DNA of 64,000 nt from Aptenodytes patagonicus (taxonomy: Eukaryota; Chordata; Aves; Sphenisciformes; Spheniscidae). Shown in pieces: positions 1-12,000 of the stretch. Both the position numbers and the translations under genes were made by a program. Under the pieces are notes generated by a model. The model ran no database searches, had not been told where the DNA came from, and saw nothing but the letters and a program-made list of their open reading frames with translations. Position 1 is the first letter of the stretch; every line of letters starts with the position of its first letter. Location: the NCBI RefSeq assembly GCF_965638725.1, contig NC_134961.1:2046001-2110000 (forward strand), written 5' to 3'.

Positions 1-420
1 CCTGGGCAGGGGGATGTGAGGGCTGTGGGGTTTGCCCAGCGTGTCCCTCCCTCCCTCCCACCCCGGGGAGCTGAGGGGTGGGCAGGGGGGGTGGGCTGCC
101 CTGGCACCCTCCTGGCCCCCCCGGCCGGGGCTGCTGAGCCAAGCTCTGTCCTTATTTTTGTTTGTTGATCTGTTTTCTCTCTTCCCTGCTCCCTCCTCCT
201 CAAGATGATTTGTCCTTCACTTTTTTCTCTCTCTCTCTGTCTTTCTGAGCTGTGAATATTTTTAACCCTGTAAATACTGTCCAGCTCTTAAGAAACATAG
301 GATATTTTATCAATTGTAAATCAGATCAGTAATCCCTGTATGATACGAATTATCCATGGGTGGTTTTCAAACTCAGGTTCTGATGGACCAAATAAAGTTT
401 TGTTTTTTACTGAAGCTGCC
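1..420 (+). other. Distal 3' UTR of an upstream gene (coding part outside the window)
   Basis: The first 420 bases have no credible open frame. They pass from GC-rich sequence into a T-rich and AT-rich stretch (about 150-410) that ends in a canonical AATAAA. TGTA motifs, known as binding sites for cleavage factor Im, lie upstream of that signal, and a T-rich or GT-rich stretch follows it. This is the layout of the end of a vertebrate mRNA on the plus strand. Which gene it belongs to cannot be read from the sequence. By conserved synteny, human PRR35 lies just after CAPN15 on 16p13.3, so CAPN15 is the first candidate; this is inference only, and the distance to PRR35 here is far larger than in human. 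Confidence 0.6.
391..396 (+). terminator. Poly(A) signal AATAAA of the upstream gene
   Basis: A canonical AATAAA is followed within 20 bases by a GT-rich and T-rich element, the usual downstream signal for cleavage. The sequence becomes very GC-rich right after it, which fits a transcript end near 410-425. Confidence 0.65.
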
Positions 421-429
421 TGGTTTTGC

Positions 430-1200
430 TGTGCTCGGCTGCGGCACCGGGAGGGACGGTGGGGAAGGGGTGCCGGCCGGCCCTTGGCCGTGAGATTTTT
501 TGGGGTCCAAGCAAAGAGTCTTGAAGCCGTTTCTGTGGAGCGGTGGGCGTCCGTCAGTGCCCTGAAAGTAGAGCTGAGCACGCAAAAAAGGGGTGAAGTT
601 GAGTTTCGGGTTTCTTTGGCTGCGCTCCGGGGCGCGGGGGCCGGGAAGGGCCGCGCGGGGGAGCAGAAAGGGGCGAAAACAAAGCGAAATCCGGGAGCTC
701 CCGTAAACCGAGCGGCAGCTCCCCCTTCCCCGGGCCGAGCAGGGCTGCGCCGCGGCCGGGAGAGGGCAGCCGCTGCCCGCCCGCTGCCGCCGCCGCCCGG
801 CCGGCGCAGGGGCTCCGGCTCGCCGGGAGCGGCCGGGGCCGGGGCCGACGCGGGGCTCCAGGTCCCGGCCGGGGTCAGGCACCAGCCGGTGGGCAGGGCA
901 CCTCCTGCCTCAGTTTCCCCGTAAGCATCACGACGGGCTGCGGGACGGCCGAGGGGTGCGATGGTGCCAGGGCCGCGCCCGGTGCATCGCCGGCACCGCG
1001 CCCGGGTTGGGGATGAAGGAGCGGCTTCTTCATCCTCACCACCACCCAGGGCAGCACCCATCCTCCCTCCCGCCTCCCCGTTGGGGCCGGAGGCGAGGCA
1101 GGCTGGCGCCGGGGAGAGCTTTCCGGCTGAGCGGAGGCGGCCGGCTGCGCGCCAGCCCGCTCTCGCCCGGGGTGGGCACCTTGAGACCAGTAGGGAGAGA
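430..1200. promoter_or_regulatory. CpG-island-like GC-rich region
   Basis: From about 430 to 1200 the sequence is very GC-rich with dense CpG, most of all at 720-880 where GCC, GCG and CCGG words dominate. It is open in several frames on both strands, which GC-rich DNA produces by chance, and none of those frames shows a recognisable protein. CpG islands in birds usually mark promoters. Here it begins just after the poly(A) signal of the upstream gene, so it could be a promoter of an unannotated transcript, a distant first exon of the next plus-strand gene, or only local GC bias. No TATA box or start site can be fixed. Confidence 0.4.
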
Positions 1201-2035
1201 CAGAAGGAGAAGGTTTCGGTCTTTCTTACAGCAACTTGTAATAGATTTTTCCGGGCGAAACATCTTTGCATTCAGGAGGCCCTGTCACAAGCCATCAGCC
1301 TCAGCCGGGGAGAAACAGATGGAGAGTTAATTTTGGCGGGGAGGGCACTGCCGTGCTCCCCTCCTCTCCCCTCAGTCTGTTCAGGGAGAGGAGCCGTGTC
1401 GGCAGAGGCAGGGTTTAACCCTCGCGGCCGCGCAGCCCCTTGCCCTCGCCTCTGCGGGCAGGCTGCCTGCGTGGGCCCTGCTCCCTCCTGCCCGCTCCCT
1501 CCCAGGGATGCCGGCTGGGTTGCGTGGCTAAAACCGCTGCCTGTCACCAACCACGGGGCTGCCCCACGCGTGAACGGGGTCCCCCCCACCCGGCTCTGTG
1601 CTGCTCAACGCCAAGGACGCACTCGGACATCTCAGCCCAGTGACCTGGTGGTGGCCCTTGTCGTGATGGTGGGCTGCGTGGCCAGCCCAGGCGGGCAACT
1701 GCGTCCTGCCTTCCCCACGGGCCACGGCTCTCCGGAGCCACGTCGTGGCGAGCCCTGCACCAGCCAACGTGCTGGGGGCAAATCCCACCATGCCAGGAGC
1801 TCGGCAAGGCGGCGCCCGGTGCAGCCGGGGACACTCGGGCACCGGGTGGGCTGGTGCGTGGAGGGGACAGCATCTCCCAGGAGCGGGCACGTGGCTGGTA
1901 GCGGACGGCAGCAATGCTGCCCACGGCCCTGAGCCACCGAGAGCCCTCAGGACACCCCCAGGGTCACCAACTTGGCAATGGACAAGAGCAGGGGCCATGG
2001 AGGAGAGGGAGGTGAAATCAAGCCGTAATTGCGCG

Positions 2036-2180
2036 TGATTCACAAGGGTTGAGCCAGCACTAACTGCTTTATAATTACATATAATTGTGTGTCAAAAGAT
2101 CTGATTGTATTTGACACATCAGCTTCGGTGTAGTGTGTTGCTTCATCAGTAAATTTGTCATCCCTTGACTCTGTCATGTC
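2036..2180. promoter_or_regulatory. AT-rich island, candidate non-coding regulatory element
   Basis: About 145 bases of AT-rich, non-repetitive sequence sit inside GC-rich flanks and contain homeodomain-type TAATTA-like cores and a TGACAC-TCA-like motif. Such abrupt islands are typical of vertebrate conserved non-coding elements, but conservation cannot be tested here. No open frame or repeat explains it. Confidence 0.3.
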
Positions 2181-3400
2181 TTAAGCCTGAGGTCTGAAGG
2201 GGGAGATGGGGACAGGCAGTGAGAGCGGTGGGTCGGAAGGGAAGGACAGACGGAAGGATGGACAGCAGGACGGGGGAAGAGGGAGCAAGAGTGCTGTTGT
2301 ACCGACCCATATGAACAGCAGAGAGGCTGGAGCACGTGTGTGACGATGAAGGCAGCAAGCAGGCAGGGGCTGTCCCACCGGGCCCTGCCCTGGCATGGCG
2401 GTAAGACCCTAATCAAGAGGCTGTGGCTACAAAAAGCCAAGTGACGGCACAAGTCACCCCGAGGACGCCAGGTCGCACTTGGCGGGAGAGGGCGAGAGGG
2501 CAGGCTGCTGTGGGCATGTGAGCCCACCGCGCTGCCGGCTGCTCCTGTGCCCATAGCGCTGGTCCCCTCCATGCACAGGGTTGATGCTGCTTCTTCCTGG
2601 GCGGCCATGAGGATGCTCAGGCGGGCGAAGGTGTTTGCTATCCCATCGGCACGGTCACCACCCCTCGACCCGCCGAGCCCAGGGGTGTCTCCCAGGGCTG
2701 GAGGTGGAAACGTGGGTCCTTGCTGTAGGATCCAGGCGGGCGCTGGCCACTCGTCAGGCCCTGGCACCACCACTGCCGGGGCCCTGCGGCCGCGCCAGGG
2801 CTGCGTGGGGAGGGGGCACATCAGGGAGCGAGGGCTTGAGCGCTCTCTGTGATTCACTCTGACTATAATGGGAGCTGCTGGTGAATATTTTATGGCTCCC
2901 ACAGGGCAGATAGAACATATTGTGCATTTTACGCCACAAATCTCCGCCTAGAGACAGAGGGAGGCTTAAAAAAGAGCAGCACCAGCGCTGCGTCGGGCTG
3001 GAGGGGGGCAGAGCTGCAGTGCCAGAGTGGGGTTTGCGAGGGCACAGCTGCCCGCCCATGCCACCCTCCCTGGGGTGCCCCAAGCCCGGTATCGTCCCGG
3101 GCAAGGAAGATGTTTTGCAGCCGCGGGAACAGGCCGCTGCCAAAGCGTTCTGCGGTGGCTGCGGCTGCCGCGGGCCAGGCCTGGCTGCTCTGCGGCTCTG
3201 CGGCACAGGCAAAGTGCTTTGCCCGGGGCTGAGTGCTGCAGGAGGGGGCCCTGCCTGCACCGCCGCTGCCTGCGCCCGGGTCTGCCTTTCCCTTCGTCAA
3301 TAATGCAGTCCCTGCCCCGGACCGCCCGCCGGCACTGCCGGCAATAATGGATCGGGGATGTGAGCAACCGCCCCGGCTCAGTCGAGCAGGAGGGTCTGCA

Positions 3401-3413
3401 CCCCCCCCCCCCC
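3401..3413. repeat. Poly-C tract
   Basis: An uninterrupted run of 13 C. Similar C or G runs recur at 5268-5281, 5445-5458, 6198-6209 and 17769-17781. They are common in GC-rich avian DNA and are frequent sites of sequencing length error. Confidence 0.9.
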
Positions 3414-3897
3414 GGCCCCCTCCTCATCCTCGGCTGAGTCTGATGCTCTGCCAGGAGCTGGCGATTGATGGAGGAGCCCACCGCTGCCTTCGCCCTCGCA
3501 CGCGGCAGCTGCTGCCTGCTGCTGCCCAACTTGCAGACACCAGCGTGGGGTTTTGGGGGGGCTGCCTACAAGGTAACCCCACGCCAACCCCAGCACCCCT
3601 GGAGGGAGCGGTTGCTGCTGGGGCCAGGGCTCCTGGCCGGTCCCACTCACCAAGGATGCGTGGCCCGGCTGGCTCCGGCACCGTGTGCCAGGACGGTGGC
3701 TCAGGCTGGGACTCCCAGCCCTGCTGCAGTGCCGTGTTTGCATGGGTGAGCTCTGGGTGCCGGGGTGCTTGCCCCACTCCCCTCGAGCATGCCCCGCTGC
3801 CTGGCAGGCAGGCAGCCATTAGAGAGATTGCTGGCAGCTGCCTGCACCAACTTGGTCTGGGCTGGAGCTGGGGGGGGGCCGCTCAGAGCCCGGCAGC

Positions 3898-3920
3898 GAG
3901 GAGGAGGAGGAGGAGGAGGA
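3898..3920 (+). repeat. GAG trinucleotide microsatellite
   Basis: Seven or eight tandem GAG units on the plus strand. No coding frame is supported around it, so it is treated as a simple repeat and not as a polyglutamate tract. Confidence 0.9.
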
Positions 3921-5267
3921 TGTAAGCATAGGAACCACTGGGTTAGGGCCAGACCACAGGTGCTACTGTGGGTGCTCAGCAGCCCCTCGCCCCCCCACTC
4001 TGGAGACCCCTGGCTCCCCACACAGCCACCATCGGGCAGGGTGAGGACCTGATGGTGGGGGGCAGCTGGACCTTCAGATGGGGGAGAATCCCCCGAGGTC
4101 TGGGTCAGCCCTGGGCACCCCCCCACTGCCCTGGGGGCAGCCCCCAGCCCCCCGACATGGCCATGCAGGCAGCGGGGCAGATACATGCAGCCACCACAGA
4201 TGCCCCCACTGCATCACGGACCCCCACTGTGTCCCCAGCTCTGATGGGTAAGCGGAGCCCTCTGACATCTCCCCCCACCCTGAAGGGGGGGGTACTGCAC
4301 CCTGAGAGTGGTGGTGGGGCTGCTGTGGGGTCCTCAGCCGGGGTTCACAGTGGCACACGGCCGAGTGGCTTCACAGCAGGGCTGCGATGGCATCCCGGGG
4401 GGGCTGTGCTGTCCCCTGGGTGGGTTTCCCCAGGGACGAGGCTCAGGCACCCACCCCGTCTGGACCACGAGCACGGGCGGGCCATGGAGAAGGCTTCGCT
4501 GGGATGAAAAGGAAAGCCCCAATCCAGGGCGGCTCCTCTCCTCCTCCTGCCCATCCTCTCCATCCAAAGGCAGCTGGGCGAGGGGCTATGCCGGGGTCCA
4601 GGGCCGGCTGGCACAGCTGGGGCTGCGGCGGCCGCACCGCCCGGGCTGTCACGGGCTGGGCTATCGAATCTGAAAGCAATTAAAGCCATCATCAGCGCTC
4701 GCTCGGGGCTGGCTCCAGGCTGCAGGGAAGCTGCCACAACAGATCATGTGCTCAATGCTGCTGGCCCGAGGACCCGGCTCAGCCCCGCGCCGGCTCCCAC
4801 CCGTGCCCCGACACGCACCGGTGCCAGCCCTGGCCAGCACCCACGCAGGGGAGGATGGGGCAGGGCGAGAGGTCGCGGTGAGGAGCCACGTGGCATCCCC
4901 GGCAGGCAGCCACTCACTCTCGGTGCATCTGCGAGGCAGGATGGGGTCTTGCTTGGCAGAGGGGGCTTGGCCACCAGCTTTGGCCACCGCTGCGATTGCC
5001 ACATGCTTGCTGTGACGAGGAGCCGGCAGTGCCGGGCAGCAGGACGGGATGGCTCAGGGGTGTTCCCATGGGTGCTGAGGAGGGCTCGGCACCCCGGTGC
5101 TCTCCCTTGGGGCACAGTGGGGCTGGGCTGGGCACGGCTGGGAGCTGCCTGCATTGGCGGCTGCCTGCACGGGCAGCTTTTCCCAGCAGGATGGCTGGAG
5201 CCCGTGGCCCACGGCTCATCCCACGTGGTGACGATGGGGACAGCCCTGGCAGGTCATACCCTGGGGC

Positions 5268-5281
5268 GGGGGGGGGGGGGG
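5268..5281. repeat. Poly-G tract
   Basis: A run of 14 G inside GC-rich intergenic sequence. Confidence 0.9.
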
Positions 5282-5604
5282 CAAGAAGGAGCACACCCCG
5301 ACCCGGGGAGCTGCTGAAAGCAGGGTGGCGATGGAGGGGTGCTGCAAAGGGCCCGTCCCCGGGGCGAGGAGAGGGCTGCCACCGAGCCCCTTCCCCCCCG
5401 ACAGCCCCTTCCCTGCTGATGGGGAGCAGTGCCTGGACCTCCCGCCCCCCCCCCCCCCATTTTGGTGAGGCCGCAGCCGCCTGCCCGCGGTCCCCCGGCT
5501 TAGGGCCTGATCCAGCCGCTCCAGGAGCAGCTCCCGGGGCTAAAACCATCCCCACGCTCCCGCCGGGGCGTGTCGGGGCGGGGGGTGCCCCCTCCTCGGG
5601 CACC

Positions 5605-5765
5605 GCACAGTTAAGCAGAAGTTTGCTGGTACGGAAGTTGCACATTGTCTTGAGGCACATTTTCTGTTTTTTCACTTGTGAAATATTTCTGTCAGAACCA
5701 GTTAATGTACAAATTAGCAGCGGTGGTCTCTCTTACGTCTTCTGACTCACTAATTTGACAGGGGG
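5605..5765. promoter_or_regulatory. AT-rich island, candidate enhancer
   Basis: This segment is abruptly AT-rich against strongly GC-rich flanks on the left. It contains ACATTGTC (an ATTGT core as bound by SOX factors on the opposite strand), CAGTTAA, TTAATGTACAAATTAG and TGACTCACTAATTTGACA (including an AP-1-like TGACTCA). It is complex sequence, not a simple repeat, and has no credible coding frame. Function is inferred from composition only. Confidence 0.35.
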
Positions 5766-8700
5766 TGTTTCGGTGGTGGAGCTCGCTCTTGACAGGCAAA
5801 CAGGAGGTCAGGGACCCGCAGGGGGAGGAGGCACCGAGCCGCAGCTTCCCGGGGGTCTTCTCCTTCCTAACCCACCCCACCGCTCCCGTCTAGTCATCCC
5901 TGGCTGGAGGAGTTGAGCTTGGGTTTGAGGGTTTTTTTTTTTCCCCAAAATCATTTTTTTCCCCAAAATCGGCTCCTGTGCTAGGTAAGGAAATGGGAAG
6001 GGAGCCTGGGGGTGGGGGTTACACTTTTGGGGTCCTGCAGGCAAACCCAAGGTGCACGGCTAGAGGGAGCCAGCACGAGGAGGGGACATGGGCATGGAGA
6101 GGGCTCCCCGCATCACAGCCGCATCCTTCACCTCCCTCAAGCCAGGTCACTCCTGGGGCTCCAGCTCTGCATTTGCAGGATGACACACCACACTACACCC
6201 CCCCCCCCCGAACAGTCCCCATCCTCCTCCTGCCCTTAGAGAGAAACTAATTGATGCTCACATTATCTGTGCACATCATCCCTCCACCCTGGGTTATCGA
6301 TGAGCCAAGGGGCTGCACAACCCCCTTTTATTTCTCAATCTGCATAATTGGGATGATGTTAGTCAGCAGGGAGGGGGGATGCACCGCTGCTGGGGGGGCT
6401 GGAGGCACTGGCTGGGCATCGCAGCAGCAGAGGGGAGCGGCCGGAGCCGGCCGTGCCCGGGAGACGCGGCCCCAGCATTGAGCAATGCTCAGGACCATGT
6501 CGTGCAATCTGTCCCCGGGCTAGAGGCTCACGCGACAGATGGACCGCACGCCGTGCCCGGGAGGTCAGCGGTTTTTTGGGCCGTTGAGGGATGCGTGTTA
6601 AAAACCACCAGCCTCTGCTCGTGCCACCTTCCTCTGATGTCCGGGGACCGATAGGCACTGCAGCGAGTTGGCCCAGGACTGAACTGGACAAACACGGGCA
6701 CCTCCTGACCACGCTCCTGCTGGAGGAGGGGAAGGAGCTTGGTGGCTGCTCTCTCCAGCCGTGGCGTCCTGGCTGTATGGCTGCCAGGGGCTGGAAACGA
6801 ACCCAGGAAGGTGATCACCACTGCGGGAAGGGCAGCTCCAGAGCACAGTCATGCAGCCCCACGTTTTCCCCATTTCCCCTCTTTCTACTGATGTTTGCTG
6901 AGGGCTTTGTTGGGGGTTGAGCTCTCCCTGCTCATCGAGTTTACTCCTGAAGACATAAAACCCCCTGGGACGCTGGGGTTGCATCCTGTGGCCAGCACCC
7001 ACCCGTGTGTACCACACCCCCACAAAATCCTCCCTTTTCGGTACCTGGGTGACCAGAGCTGGTGTTTCACAACGTCAGGGCAGCAGCCTGAAGATTTTTG
7101 AGCTGTTGCATCCTGCAAAGGTCTCAAACCAACCAGACTGAATGGTCCTTTCCTCCCCAGAGATTCAACTCCATTTTCAAACACTCTGTCTCAAGCTGGA
7201 GCCCCGAGATGTTGCCCTGTAAGAGTGAGACACCAGGCTCCAAAACCAATAGTCGAGAAAACCAGTTTCACATCATGCTGCGTAGAAACAGCGGCTCAGT
7301 CCAGCCTCTCCCAAGAGCCCCTTGGCAGCAGCATCGGGTCTGGAAAGGAACTGGGAACTCCCGATTCCCCTTTCTAAATGAAAAATGGGAGTTTGCTTTC
7401 CAGGGATGAATCTGTGCCCAGTTGGCAGGCGTGACCAGTCTCTGGTTATGCTGGCGAGGATGCTCAGGCAGCTGCTGGCACAGCCCCGCACCGCAACGCA
7501 TAATGGCTCCTGTGGCTCACGACCCTTGAAGAAACTCCGCTGCGGCACTGGTACCCTCCTTTCCCTGACGTGGCCAAATTCACCACGAACCTGCCCACGC
7601 CAGAGGGCACGCAGCCACCCTAACGCCTCTTGGCAGCTTCATAGAGATGTTGCACTTCATCCCATACCTGAAAAGTCCCCACTGGTAATAAGGTGGGATG
7701 AAAACCACCATGCTTAAACCAAGGAAAGTTGCCTGCTACATCTACCATTGCTTTTAGCGAGACTATTTGGACTAGACAGATGAATGGGGGAGAGCTCTGG
7801 ATTAACACAGCGGCTTTCCCTCTCCGCCAGATCCAGGCCTCCTTGGGGCCACCTGAGACGCCACGTCATGGCAGGGTATCACTGCAGTGGAGAGACCCTG
7901 ATGAACTGCTGCCCATGGCACAGCGCAGCAGCTCGGGGAGGGCTCTGCCTAGGACTTGTAGTGTCTTTTAGGGGCTGCAGTGGAGCTCCGGTGGGGAGCA
8001 ACGCACCTGCAGGAGACAGCGCAGAGCTGATGGATACTCCAGGGCCGCGGGAGAGATCTCCCCAAACCCAGCCCTGTGCCGGGGTGGGTGTCAGGCTCCA
8101 GCCAGGGGTCCTCAGGTCCTCTGCACCCCAAGGTGCCCTTTTAACCATGTGGCTGCAGATGCATCCACCACACCACCCCAGGCACCCACCCCACACACGG
8201 TCCAGCTCCCCACCCACCGCCCCAGCACTGTGCCGGCCACGTACCACCAGGGACAGGGAGCAGGACTGCGGCTGGTTGCACCCCACGGAGTTGCCGGCCG
8301 GCTTCCCCGGCACAAGGGGCTGCGGGAGCAGCGAGCACCAGCCTCGCCGCTGCCTGGGAGGGAGCTGCCGGATGCAGAGGCGGCTGGGGCGAAACAGCTC
8401 AGGCAGCACAAATCGACTGTGACAGCCCCAGAAAGGCTGAGCCCGGGGGTGCGGAAAAATACAAGTTCGTTTCCTTTTCCTTACCATATGCTCCCCTTCA
8501 GCTGTGGGCGGCACGATAATTACTGCCATCCACCATGCTGGTCTGGCTTGTCACACAGGCTGCCGGCTGCTCCGCAGCAAGGGCTGAGCACAGCACCGGG
8601 TCTGCGGGCAGAGCCTGCCCCGGCCCCACTCGCGCTGGGGAGTGGGATTTGGGTCCCTGGTTCCCAGGTTTGGTCCTCCCTGGCACAAGGGACATCAGCC

Positions 8701-8984
8701 TGAAGGCAGCAGAGGTGGGGAGCAAGCTGCAGACCCCTTTTTCCCCAGCAGTGTCTCCTGGGGGACACATGCCACCTTGCTGTTCACTTTGGCTTAGGTG
8801 CCACTTCTCCCCCAGCTGCATCGGAGCTGGGTGTGAACACCTCTGTTCCACTTAGCAGGACACTGCCAGGGAGGTCCTGTGCTAGGTCCCATGCCTGGCT
8901 GCCAGGAGACTCTGAGGCCAGCTACTCCTTGGGCAGATTAGAAGAGGAGCTCTGGTGGAGTGCCCTAAAGGTCAGGGAGGGGGT

Positions 8985-9060
8985 AGGCTTTGAGCAGGGG
9001 GTTGGACCAGACCACCTCCAGAGGCCCCTTCCAGTCCCAAGTGTGCTGCGGCTCTGTAAG
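8985..9060 (+). mobile_element. CR1 LINE 3'-end remnant
   Basis: The segment around 9000-9045 reads like the 3' end of avian CR1 elements: a GGTTGGACCAGA core, then CCTCCAGAGG, then CCCCTTCCAGTCCC. The gap and base changes suggest an old copy. Only the 3' tail is recognisable and no reverse transcriptase is present. The usual terminal octamer repeats are not obvious, so the element is truncated or decayed at its end. Orientation is plus. Confidence 0.75.
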
Positions 9061-12000
9061 GATGCAGTTGGTGCCGTGCAGGTAGGAGCACCATGCCCCG
9101 AAGAACATGCAGTCACTCTGGCATGCACAAAGCACGAGCCAGGGCACCATTCCCCGAGGAAGGAGCAGGCTGGGGGCTGGCAAGGGGGTAGCTTGGACAG
9201 CCTCAGGTCCATAAGGTCCATACACAATAGGATAGAGATCTGCCCTATTCAGCCCTACAGTCCCTTCCAAAATACAAGAGTGACTCTTCAGGCTTCCTGG
9301 TGCCCCACCAGTGCTGTCACTATAACAAGCACCCATGCCGGCGTCTTCCTGGACTGCGTAGACCAGAAAGGTTGAAGCATGACTGGTTCTCATTACCTTC
9401 AATGAGAGATGTCATGCTGGGGAAGGGACAGGTTTGTCTTGGTCAACCCATGAGTTCCCTTCCCGTGCATGGGTCAAAGTGGATCTTCTTTTCCCAGATT
9501 ATACTTGGCATGAACACGAGCTTCCTCAGTCCCTTTATTTAGCAAGGGAAAGATAATCCCAGTGACCGCGTCACCTCAGTGTCCCTTTGTACCAGAGCTG
9601 GACCACATGCCCAGTGTAGATGGCTGCTGGTGGTGAGGAGGTGGGTCTGTCACCAAAACAGCCCCTCATTCCCCCTGTCTTCGCCGGCCCAGCCTCCCAG
9701 GCGCAAGGTGGGAGAAGGGCCTTGGCGCGCACGCCCTGCATCTTGCACCACTCGCTCCTCACCATGGGAGTGGGGTGGGGACACGGTGCCACAAATTGGT
9801 GTAGTCCTCTCCTCCCAGACTGTCACAGCAGCGTGTGTCCAGCCATGGGCCTTGCTCCCCATTGCCACAGCAGCTCCTTCTGTGGTTTCTCTGGTGCAAA
9901 CAAAGCCAACAGCTTCATGACAGTCCTAAAAGCCATCCATCATGCCTTTGGATAGCATATGTGCTCAAGCATCTAGCCCCTGCCTCATTTTCCCCATCAC
10001 ATCAGATCACTCCCTCTGGCCTCAGCAGCGTCCTGCAGGTGCAGGGAGGTGGGATGCAGAGGGGACAGCTCCAGCTGGAGCACTGGAAGATGCAACAGCT
10101 GAAAAAATAATCCAGACTCTGGCAACTTCCCCAGGATCCCCTCAGAGGCTGTGACGGAGAGAGGAACGGATCCAACCCCTGGCCGAGCCATCCTTCCCCA
10201 GCCCTGCCCCGAGGGCTCGGCTTTGCAGGGCGTACACATGGTAAAGCAAAATTTAGGAGCTCTGTGGTGCCACGGGCTCAGCACCACCTCGAGGGGTTAT
10301 TTGGAAGATGAACTTTCCCACACGCCGAGCAGGGATCTCGCTTTCCCTTCCGCATTTCAAAAGGAAAAAAACCCTAAACCCCATCTTTCCTCCTCCACCC
10401 CATCCCTGGGAGGTCCCCGTGCCCAGCGGTGCCCGCGCCACCCCTGGCTCTGCCCAGACGGTTGAGTGAGTCGCTGACTCTTTAACTGGTTCTGCGGCGA
10501 AGGACCTTAATCGAGTCACCGCGCCGGAGCCGGGATGCTGATGTGATCTGACAGCCGCCCCACACACCTCCCCGAACACGGCCGCTTGGGGCAACGGCCA
10601 GCGTGGCACCCCAGTGCCGGGGCACGGGTGGCAGCAGGGCTTTCAGCAGCACGGGGGTGGGGGGCACCCACCCGGGGAGGGCTGGGGGGCGTGGGGCCAA
10701 GGGGGGGGCTGGGGAATCCTTCGCCATCACCCAAGCGACCCCTGACGTCACTGGAAGGCGGTTTAATATCCGTCAATGGCACGGAAAATCGCATGTTTGG
10801 CCCCAGAGCCCTCCTCCCCACCCCCCCCCAGCCGCCTGTCCTATTTTGAAGGGCTCATTTTCTCAGCGCTAATGAAAGCGACAGCCGTGCAGGGCTGGTA
10901 TTTGGGGTTATCAGTGAGAATATTAATGGCTGGTGCTCGGCGTTAACTCTTTGAGAGGCCAGCCAGAGGCCAGAGCTGGGCTGCCGTCGCCGCAGAGCCC
11001 AGCCACGGTGGAGCCTGGTCTCCCCAGCGCCGTGTCCGGGACTGAAGGTGGGATGGTGACCCCGTTTCCAGGAGGTTTTAATAGCCAGTTTTCAGCCCCA
11101 GGGGAGGCTACTGAGCCAGCCGCCTCCTGCTGAGGAGGCTGGGGAAGCAGAGAGGTGGAGGCTGAAGGGATGGTGGCGGATGCTGCTACCTGGTGCAGCA
11201 GTGAGGGAAGGACTTGGGGCAGTGGTGGAGAATGGGTGCCTCCAAAGGACCTCCCTTTGGACCTCCTCAGAGACCTGAGGGATAGGCAGGTGCCAGAGGT
11301 GACCTGTCATAGCCAGGACATGTGTAGGGAGAAGGGACAAACTCACCTTGTAGCCAGGAAGGCTCTGGCAGTCTGAGTGTGTTCATGTTTGGCTGGAGAT
11401 GTTCATGGCCAACTGGGATGCAGAGTTCCCCACAAGGGCTTTGCAAACACCTGCATACAGCTGTCAAAGAACAAACCTCTCAGGCTCTCCTGTAACACTC
11501 ATGGTTTTTACCTCCCCTGCTCCACCATTGAAACCAAATGAGATGCCAAGATAACTAAGGTCACTTCAATGCCAACGGGGTTGCCCACGTGAAATCAGCC
11601 AGCCACTGCCTCTCGGTGGGACCTCAGGCTGCCTTCTAGTTGTTGATCCTGTTGGGCATGGGCTTGTCGCAGTGGTGAGCGGGTGCTTGTGGCGGACAGC
11701 CCACAGCGCACAGCCTGCAGAGGACGTTCATGTTCGCTCCTTAGGAAGAAAGTATCTCCTTGGGCTGCATCTCAGCAACAGATGATTGTGGTCATGAAGA
11801 AACCAGCCGAGAAGTTGGCACATCAGCCTGTCATCACACAGGCTAATCCTGCCAGTGAAGAAGGGACAGGAGAGTTGTACTCTGTCCAGAGACACCAGGC
11901 AGCAGTTACAGCAGTTCCTTTGGAGATCCAGGACTGGTGCAAATGGGCCAGAGAAAACACAGACTGATTTTATATCAACATCTATCCAAGCTTTGAGTAC

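Larger units (their letters stand above)
1201..8984. other. Intergenic stretch, no gene seen
   Basis: No frame here looks like protein; the long open frames are in GC-rich sequence and show only low-complexity proline, glycine, alanine and arginine. It holds AT-rich islands near 2036-2180 and 5605-5765, and low-complexity tracts: poly-C at 3401-3413, a GAG triplet run at 3898-3920, poly-G at 5268-5281, poly-C at 5445-5458 and 6198-6209. A short T-rich and C-rich unit is repeated twice at about 5931-5970. No RNA gene was recognised. Confidence 0.6.

Noticed and set aside
321-1932. Long overlapping frames on both strands (316 and 323 residues)
   Set aside because: The region is CpG-rich and open in many frames at once; the products are proline, arginine, alanine and glycine rich without a domain.
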